Shown here piece by piece: positions 5,622 through 9,871 of a stretch of 9,871 nt of DNA. Each line of letters opens with the position of its first letter. The stretch's first letter is position 1. The position numbers and the translations under genes were made by a program. Source of the stretch: Anaerolineales bacterium UBA6668 (GTDB taxonomy: Bacteria; Chloroflexota; Anaerolineae; Anaerolineales; UBA6668); NCBI GenBank assembly GCA_002455215.1, contig DKKK01000217.1:14508-24378 (forward strand). Reading direction: 5' to 3'. The notes beneath the pieces were generated by a model. That model saw nothing but the letters and a program-made list of their open reading frames with translations, was not told where the DNA came from and did no database searches.

Positions 5622-6583
5622 TGTTTGAATATATTTTTTTGGGTACAGCGGCGTCTGCTCCTTCCATCCGGCGGGGTTTGACTGCCAATCTGGTTTTGCA
5701 CAACGACCAGCGCTTTTTAATTGACTGCGGCGAAGGAACTCAACGGCAAATTTTGCAAAGTGGGCTGGGCTTCCGCCGTTTGGACAAAGTGCTCATCACC
5801 CACAGTCACTTAGACCACATTTTGGGGTTGGGCGGCTTGATGAGTACGCTGGCTCGCTGGGAGAATAAGCAAACGATTGAGATTTGGGCGGGGCGTGCCG
5901 CTCTGCAACGCATTAAGGATTTGCTGTTTAAGGTGGTTCTGCGTGAACACCAATTGGATGTAAAAATCGAGCTGTGCGAGATTCAGCCCGGCTTGCTGAT
6001 GAAATCGGGAAGTTTTGAGCTACATGCCGTGCCAGTCCAGCACCGGGGTCCCGATTGTTTTGGCTTTGTCTTTGAAGAGAAGCCGCACCGCCCATTTTTG
6101 GCAGAAACTGCACAGGCGCTAGGTGTACCCTTCGGTCCGGAAAGGCGACTGCTGGTGCAAGGGCAAGCCATCACGCTGTCAGATGGGCGGGTGGTGCAAC
6201 CGGATGCTGTCTTGGGGGATTGGCAGGCAGGGGCGAAGTTGGTGCATATTGGCGATTGTGGCGATACGCGCAACTTGGTAGATGTTTGCCAACATGCCGA
6301 TGCGCTAGTGATTGAAGCGACCTACAACGAATCTGAACGGGCAATGGCGAAACAATTTGGGCATCTGACCGCCCGCCAAGCCGCCGAACTCGCACAAACG
6401 GCACAGGTCAAGCATTTGTATCTCACCCATATTTCGCGCCGCTACCGTGAAAAAGAGTTGCGCGATGAAGCGCGGGCGGTTTTTTCGGACACGTTCATTG
6501 CCCACGACTTCGACACCTTCACCGCCAAGCGCGGACAAAGTGGCAAGCCCAGCACACTTGCCCGCGCCGAATTAGACGAGTAG
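5621..6583 (+). CDS. rnz: Ribonuclease Z (tRNA 3'-end endonuclease)
   Basis: RNase Z removes the 3' trailer of precursor tRNAs, using two zinc ions in a metallo-beta-lactamase fold. The 320-residue product begins MFEYIFLGTAAS and contains DCGEGTQRQIL at 35-45. The metal-binding motif is THSHLDHILGLGGL at 60-73, with His61, His63, Asp65 and His66. Other ligands are His141 (VQHRGPDCFGF), an Asp in the GDCGDT stretch at 211-216, and His270 (LTHISRRY). The flexible-arm and substrate region includes LGVPFGPERRLLVQG at 167-181, and HLTARQAAELA lies at 248-258. Length and motifs are complete, so the enzyme is expected to be active. The start at 5621 is chosen because it begins the family's conserved N-terminus and overlaps the upstream stop codon. 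Longer in-frame extensions would run through the CopD-like gene. Confidence 0.97.
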   Translation: MFEYIFLGTAASAPSIRRGLTANLVLHNDQRFLIDCGEGTQRQILQSGLGFRRLDKVLITHSHLDHILGLGGLMSTLARWENKQTIEIWAGRAALQRIKDLLFKVVLREHQLDVKIELCEIQPGLLMKSGSFELHAVPVQHRGPDCFGFVFEEKPHRPFLAETAQALGVPFGPERRLLVQGQAITLSDGRVVQPDAVLGDWQAGAKLVHIGDCGDTRNLVDVCQHADALVIEATYNESERAMAKQFGHLTARQAAELAQTAQVKHLYLTHISRRYREKELRDEARAVFSDTFIAHDFDTFTAKRGQSGKPSTLARAELDE

Positions 6584-6587
6584 TGCG

Positions 6588-6639
6588 TGCAAGCGTGCGT
6601 GTATGCGTGCATGTATGCGTGCATACACGCACGCTTGCA
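6588..6639. repeat. 52-base palindrome with alternating purine-pyrimidine core
   Basis: A perfect 19-bp inverted repeat (6588-6606 and 6621-6639) starts five bases after the rnz stop codon. In RNA the stem extends inward by two G-U and two G-C pairs to a six-base loop. GCGTGC recurs at 6585, 6593, 6605 and 6617, so the palindrome is built on a short repeat. From 6593 to 6634, 42 bases alternate strictly between purine and pyrimidine, which favours Z-DNA, and the symmetry favours a cruciform. There is no T-run on either side, so it is not a standard intrinsic terminator, though it could stop polymerase or protect the 3' end of the rnz mRNA. Confidence 0.9.
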
Positions 6640-6648
6640 AATTGCTAC

Positions 6649-6677
6649 TTGCCAGTTGAATGTTTATTTGCTACGCT
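6649..6677 (+). promoter_or_regulatory. Promoter of the 106-residue protein gene, predicted leaderless
   Basis: TTGCCA at 6649-6654 is followed by a 17-base spacer and TACGCT at 6672-6677. The hexamer is preceded by TGC, an extended -10 feature. The hexamer itself is only a partial match, but it keeps the key T-A and final T. The ATG at 6684 lies exactly six bases downstream, the same distance as in the glycosyltransferase and acyltransferase genes. The -35 box and following GTT are identical to those before the glycosyltransferase. Confidence 0.55.
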
Positions 6678-6683
6678 TAAGTT

Positions 6684-7004
6684 ATGACTTCCCACACTGA
6701 TTTTCCGGTTAAAATCCTTTTGACTTACGATATTGCCAACGACCAAGCTGAAGAGTATTATCGCTTTATGCTTGGGCATTTTGTGCCAACTTTGCAACAA
6801 CAGGCAGTGCGCGACATTGAAGCTTGGCACACAGCGGTAGGCAATTACCCTATGCGCTTGCTTTCGATTGGGGTGGACGACCGCAATAAGGCGCATCAAC
6901 TCCTTGAGAACGAGCTTTGGCAGGAGCTTGAGTCGCGCCTGATGACGTATGTCACCGACTACCAACGGCGGATTGTGCCGTATCGCCAGCATTTTCAGTT
7001 TTAG
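6684..7004 (+). CDS. Conserved-looking 106-residue protein of unknown function
   Basis: The product begins with a strand (VKILLTYDI at 9-17), then a helix with paired aromatics (EEYYRFMLGHFVPTL at 23-37). A second strand region holds EAWHTAVGNYPMRLLSIGV at 46-64. A helix (HQLLENELWQELESRLMTYV) and the tail YQRRIVPYRQHFQF at 93-106 complete it. The strand-helix-strand order and length suggest a small ferredoxin-like or dimeric a/b-barrel fold. It has no signal peptide, membrane segment or catalytic motif I can name. From memory, proteins with a similar GNYP segment and an aromatic-ending tail occur in Chloroflexota, but this was not searched. It is monocistronic and ends 17 bp from the convergent membrane-protein gene. 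Confidence 0.8.
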   Translation: MTSHTDFPVKILLTYDIANDQAEEYYRFMLGHFVPTLQQQAVRDIEAWHTAVGNYPMRLLSIGVDDRNKAHQLLENELWQELESRLMTYVTDYQRRIVPYRQHFQF

Positions 7005-7021
7005 TTGTTGGCAGGTTATTG

Positions 7022-7426
7022 CTACGGCTTTTTCAACCACTTGAATAAGCCGACAAAAAATGCCAATGAGCAGATGAAGGTAGGGATAGCGCTTGGCGCA
7101 AACTCTGATAGGGCTGGAAGGCTGGCATTCGGGAACAACGCTAGGCGGACGGTGTTATACAGTAATATGCCCAACCCCAATAGGCAGAGCGCCAACGCTG
7201 TCCAACTGCGATTCGCTAGTTTTGGATAAACCAACCACAGCCAGCCAGCCGCCAGCCCAGCGAGTAGCAGGTTTCCCATATACCCGATGAATAAGCGGGG
7301 CGTAATTATGAAGTCAATACTGGCTTGCTGTCTCAGAGATTCTTGCCATTGTGCTATCTGCACCGCTACGAACAGAAGCGCGACAAAGGTTAGGAGTGAT
7401 AGGAGTGGGATTCTGAATTTTTTCAT
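7022..7426 (-). CDS. Four-helix membrane protein of unknown function
   Basis: This 134-residue protein starts MKKFRIPLLS and has four hydrophobic segments, at about 6-26, 46-67, 76-97 and 112-130. It ends with a basic WLKKP tail, which suits an even number of helices with both ends in the cytoplasm. The loop between helices 1 and 2 contains QWQESLRQQ and ITPRLFIGYMGN. No family motif is recognised. There is no Shine-Dalgarno site before the ATG at 7426. The gene lies downstream of another small membrane-protein gene on the same strand, 218 bp away, and may have its own promoter. Confidence 0.7.
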   Translation of the reverse strand: MKKFRIPLLSLLTFVALLFVAVQIAQWQESLRQQASIDFIITPRLFIGYMGNLLLAGLAAGWLWLVYPKLANRSWTALALCLLGLGILLYNTVRLALFPNASLPALSEFAPSAIPTFICSLAFFVGLFKWLKKP

Positions 7427-7436
7427 CTTGGGTTGG

Positions 7437-7464
7437 TTTTTATGGGTGGTTCGCCATTTGCCAA
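7437..7464 (-). promoter_or_regulatory. Weak promoter candidate for the 134-residue membrane protein
   Basis: On the minus strand TTGGCA (7464-7459) is followed after 16 bases by TAAAAA (7442-7437). These match the -35 consensus at five and the -10 consensus at four of six positions. Transcription would start only a few bases before the ATG at 7426. No ribosome binding site is present. The AT-rich background makes chance matches likely. Confidence 0.25.
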
Positions 7465-7644
7465 CAATATTTCAAAATTGTGAATTGATACAGACGCGTT
7501 CAATTGTCAATAGTGTGATTGGCAAGACGATTGTTTCGTAAGAAAGAACTGTTGCAGAGTACAGAAGTTCCTTTTGATTTAACATATGCGCACAACATCA
7601 CTAAACACGCCGCAGATTGTATGGCTAATGAGTAGAAATAAGGC

Positions 7645-8154
7645 TTAAGCACTACGCTCTTTACGCTGTCGCCAAACTCGGATGCACAAAATCAACCCGC
7701 CAAAGAAGCCCGACAGGTAGCTGGCATTGTGTGCCCATAGGTCGCCCAGAAAGCGAACTTGCGTTTGCGCGTCCATTTGCTTGGCGAGCTTGGGAACCAA
7801 CTCAATTGCACCTATTTGTGCCAGTATGACGCCGACGATGCCCGCGATGAGAGCAGACACGCCCATGACGCACAGGAGTCTGAAGATGGGTCGCCGCAGT
7901 TCCCAAGCAGACAAGCGTGGGCGCCGACTTGCGCGTGCCGCCATACCAAGCAATATTCCAAGTGGAAGTCCGACCCACCAAGTGGCAATGATACCCCACC
8001 CAAGAGCAAGCAAGATAGGTGACTGCGTGGAAAATATGGGGGGGTGACCGATTGTAAAATATTCGACACAGAAATGGGCTGTGACAAGGTCGTGCAGGAT
8101 GCCATACCCAACCGCCGCGCCGATAGACATTAGGATAATGAGAAGAAATTGCAT
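7645..8154 (-). CDS. Uncharacterised membrane protein with VEYFTIGHP motif
   Basis: The 169-residue product has four membrane segments, at about 2-20, 46-73, 92-114 and 143-160. Between helices 1 and 2 it carries HDLVTAHFCVEYF and FTIGHPPIF (residues 21-41), followed by LALGWGIIATWWVGLPLGI in helix 2. I have seen this His/Glu-containing motif in uncharacterised proteins of several environmental bacterial phyla, but I know no function for it. The spacing of His21, His27, Glu31 and His37 is suggestive of metal or haem binding, which is only inference. The ATG at 8154 is preferred over an in-frame TTG at 8169 because GGAG lies nine bases before it. The C-terminus is basic (WRQRKERSA). Confidence 0.8.
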   Translation of the reverse strand: MQFLLIILMSIGAAVGYGILHDLVTAHFCVEYFTIGHPPIFSTQSPILLALGWGIIATWWVGLPLGILLGMAARASRRPRLSAWELRRPIFRLLCVMGVSALIAGIVGVILAQIGAIELVPKLAKQMDAQTQVRFLGDLWAHNASYLSGFFGGLILCIRVWRQRKERSA

Positions 8155-8163
8155 GGTGTTACA

Positions 8164-8167
8164 CTCC
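8164..8167 (-). promoter_or_regulatory. Shine-Dalgarno site of the VEYFTIGHP membrane protein
   Basis: GGAG on the minus strand stands nine bases from the ATG at 8154. It overlaps the alternative TTG codon at 8169-8167, which argues against that codon being the start. Confidence 0.6.
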
Positions 8168-8440
8168 AATTTTGGGTTACTTTGCAGTGATTAAGACAAG
8201 TGGTACTATCCAGCCCAAAATAACCTACCGCGTGAAAATTATTGAATTTCAGTCTATTGGCTATGTCTAGCGACTTTACGACCCTATTTCATGTCAAACT
8301 GTGGCAAATTTCTGTCGTTTCCGAAACCACGAATGATATTCGGCAAGCGGGCTGAACATCGCGAACACTATGCCTGAGCAGTTACAATTCTCTCTTTACA
8401 TTTTGACTTTATTTCCACCCAAAATTTTCATTGCAGATAT

Positions 8441-8470
8441 ACCATTACATCCCATTATACCCCATTCATT
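8441..8470 (+). repeat. Three degenerate 10-base tandem units in a G-poor tract
   Basis: ACCATTACAT, CCCATTATAC and CCCATTCATT follow each other without a gap. They lie in a 90-base stretch (8391-8480) with only three G residues on the plus strand. The ten-base period matches one helical turn. The repeat is short and imperfect and may be compositional. Confidence 0.35.
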
Positions 8471-8636
8471 TCCCCACACAGACACTTCGGCAAGTCTCTT
8501 GGGGACAAAAAAACGCAGAGAGCGTGTACAAAATAACCGCCCAAGCCAGCATGGCATTGGCTGGGTGAATTCCCCCTACCACAGCGGAAACACCCCTTAA
8601 AGTTTCAAGAGAACCATCGGGCGTGGCGGATAATCC

Positions 8637-8645
8637 TGCTATAAT
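8637..8645 (+). promoter_or_regulatory. Extended -10 promoter of dnaE
   Basis: TGC followed by a perfect TATAAT (8640-8645) is the same nine-base element as before plsC. Transcription would start near 8652 and give a leader of about 65 bases. That leader contains a run of eight T and a repeated ACTCGTT (8688 and 8701) but no Shine-Dalgarno site. No -35 box is evident. Confidence 0.6.
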
Positions 8646-8716
8646 TTAAGCACTACCCCCGCTACCTTCCATAGCACCGCTCCATACACTCGTTTTTTTT
8701 ACTCGTTCCAACTGCC

Positions 8717-9871
8717 ATGTGCGATTCGTTTGTTCACCTTCATAACCACACCAGCTACTCGTTACTGGATGGGTTTAGCCAAATTAAAAAGCTCGTCAAA
8801 CGCGCCAAAGAACAAAACAGCCCAGCAGTCGCAATTACCGACCACGGGACGATGTATGGGGTCATTGAGTTCTTCACTGAGTGCAAAAAGCAAGAAATCA
8901 AACCAATTATTGGTGTAGAAAGCTATTTGGCGCCCCGCACCATGCAAGACCGCGAAAGTGAGCTAGACCGCAAGCCCTATCACCTGCTTTTGCTAGCAGA
9001 AAACCAAACTGGCTATCAAAACCTGCTTAAAATCGCCAGCGCAAGCCAGTTACAAGGCTACTACTATCGCCCCCGCATTGACCGAGATTTTTTGGCGGCA
9101 CACAGCGCTGGGCTAATTGCCACCAGCAGTTGCTTGGCGGGTGAGATTCCGCAATTAATAACAGCGGAAAAATACGAAGAAGCGCAGAAAAGACTCGATT
9201 GGTGGTTTGAAGTTTTTGGACGTGACAACTTCTTTTTTGAACTGCAAGACCACGATATTCCCGAACTGACCAAAGTCAACCAATATTTGCTGGAGTACGG
9301 TAAACGCTACAAGGCGAACTTTTTAGCCACCAATGACGTACATTACGTAGACGCCAAGGACGCACGCCTACAGGATATTTTGCTGTGCATCCAGACCGGT
9401 AGCAAATACATGGACGAAAAGCGCATGAAAATGTCGGGGCAAACCTACTACATGCGCAGTTTGGAAGAAATGCGAAGCTTGTTTGGGCAGGTGCCCGGCG
9501 CACTGGAAAATTCCCTGCTGATTGCCGAGCGTTGCAATGTCGAACTCATCCAGCCCGGCTACCACATCCCGCAATTTGCTGTGCCCGACAGTTTTGCAGA
9601 TGCCCCCAGCTATCTGAGCCATCTATGTGAGATCGGTTTACGCCGCAACTATGGAGAACGCGCAGAGCAAGCCATTTATTGCGACCGTCTCAACTACGAA
9701 CTGAGTGTGGTAGGGCAGATGGGCTTTGCCACCTACTTCTTAATTGTGTGGGATTTAGTCAATTATGCCACCCAACGCGGCATCTGGTACAACGCGCGTG
9801 GTTCAGCGGCAGGCAGTATGATTGCATACTGCTTGGGCATCACTATGGTAGACCCAATTAGCATGGGCTTG
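8717..9871 (+). CDS. dnaE: DNA polymerase III alpha subunit, DnaE (partial, N-terminal 385 residues)
   Basis: This is the replicative polymerase subunit that copies the chromosome. The window holds the N-terminal PHP domain and the start of the polymerase core; the rest lies beyond the right edge. The start MCDSFVHLHNHTSYSLLDG matches the family N-terminus. All nine PHP metal-binding residues known from mycobacterial DnaE1 appear kept: His9, His11, Asp18, His43, Glu68, His89, Cys139, Asp207 and His209. The polymerase motif ARGSAAGS is at 360-367. The catalytic aspartates of the palm lie past the edge. The intact PHP site predicts a metal-dependent 3'-5' proofreading activity, unlike E. coli, where a separate subunit does this. 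The ATG at 8717 has no ribosome binding site, but it matches the family start. Confidence 0.97.
   Translation, partial: MCDSFVHLHNHTSYSLLDGFSQIKKLVKRAKEQNSPAVAITDHGTMYGVIEFFTECKKQEIKPIIGVESYLAPRTMQDRESELDRKPYHLLLLAENQTGYQNLLKIASASQLQGYYYRPRIDRDFLAAHSAGLIATSSCLAGEIPQLITAEKYEEAQKRLDWWFEVFGRDNFFFELQDHDIPELTKVNQYLLEYGKRYKANFLATNDVHYVDAKDARLQDILLCIQTGSKYMDEKRMKMSGQTYYMRSLEEMRSLFGQVPGALENSLLIAERCNVELIQPGYHIPQFAVPDSFADAPSYLSHLCEIGLRRNYGERAEQAIYCDRLNYELSVVGQMGFATYFLIVWDLVNYATQRGIWYNARGSAAGSMIAYCLGITMVDPISMGL

Larger units (their letters stand above)
8155..8716. other. 562-bp AT-rich intergenic region upstream of dnaE
   Basis: No convincing gene is present. A frame at 8370-8600 has low-complexity, proline- and histidine-rich content and no ribosome binding site, so it is not called. 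The region holds the ribosome binding site of the leftward gene, a G-poor tract at 8391-8480, a weak hairpin around 8482-8498 and the dnaE promoter candidate near its right end. No tRNA, SRP RNA, tmRNA or other known RNA could be recognised by eye. Confidence 0.6.

Noticed and set aside
6442..6624. Minus-strand frame giving a His/Ala/Tyr/Met repeat peptide across the palindrome
   Set aside because: The repeat is a by-product of the alternating palindrome, and the rest of the frame lies antisense to rnz.
7546..7570. Possible terminator hairpin (GAACT and AGTTC) downstream of the VEYFTIGHP gene
   Set aside because: The stem is only 5 bp with a 15-base loop, and the T-richness after it on the minus strand is broken up. 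It is too weak to call.
8370..8600. A 76-codon open frame in the gap before dnaE
   Set aside because: Its product is a low-complexity string rich in Pro, His and Ile. It has no ribosome binding site or -10 element close to the start and coincides with the G-poor tract.

Overview
The window is ordinary bacterial chromosome of medium GC. It carries nine well-supported protein genes on both strands, plus a few weaker signals. The gene set and protein styles suggest a member of the Chloroflexota: a long-form RNase Z, a DUF92 membrane protein, a bifunctional-nuclease (DUF151) protein, a small CopD-like protein, and a 106-residue protein of a type I associate with that phylum. This assignment rests on family knowledge and was not tested by a search. 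I see no tRNA, rRNA, CRISPR array, insertion sequence or phage gene.

Layout from left to right: (1) The 5' part of a molybdenum hydroxylase of the xanthine dehydrogenase/aldehyde oxidase type lies on the minus strand and runs off the left edge. (2) A 298-bp divergent intergenic region follows. (3) A family-4-like glycosyltransferase on the plus strand meets a DUF151 nuclease-family gene tail to tail, only 7 bp apart. (4) A second divergent promoter region leads to a plsC-type acyltransferase on plus, which converges on a DUF92 membrane protein on minus. (5) Divergent from DUF92 is a tight plus-strand operon: a possible 35-codon ORF, a CopD-like membrane protein and RNase Z (rnz), linked by overlapping stop and start codons. 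(6) A 52-base near-perfect palindrome, largely alternating purine-pyrimidine, sits just after rnz. (7) A 106-residue protein of unknown function on plus is followed by two small four-helix membrane proteins on minus. (8) A 562-bp AT-rich gap without a convincing gene precedes the 5' part of dnaE, which runs off the right edge.

The genes do not form one obvious pathway. They look like housekeeping genes (lipid synthesis, tRNA 3' processing, DNA replication) mixed with uncharacterised membrane proteins. The most notable regulatory pattern is start-site architecture. Three genes have a -10 element exactly six bases before their ATG and no Shine-Dalgarno sequence, which predicts leaderless mRNAs. 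Two other genes have ordinary Shine-Dalgarno sites.

I do not see a clear, previously undescribed multi-gene system here. The best leads are the Z-DNA/cruciform-prone palindrome after rnz, the leaderless promoter pattern, the overlapping 35-codon ORF with an internal hairpin before the CopD-like gene, and three conserved-looking proteins of unknown function.
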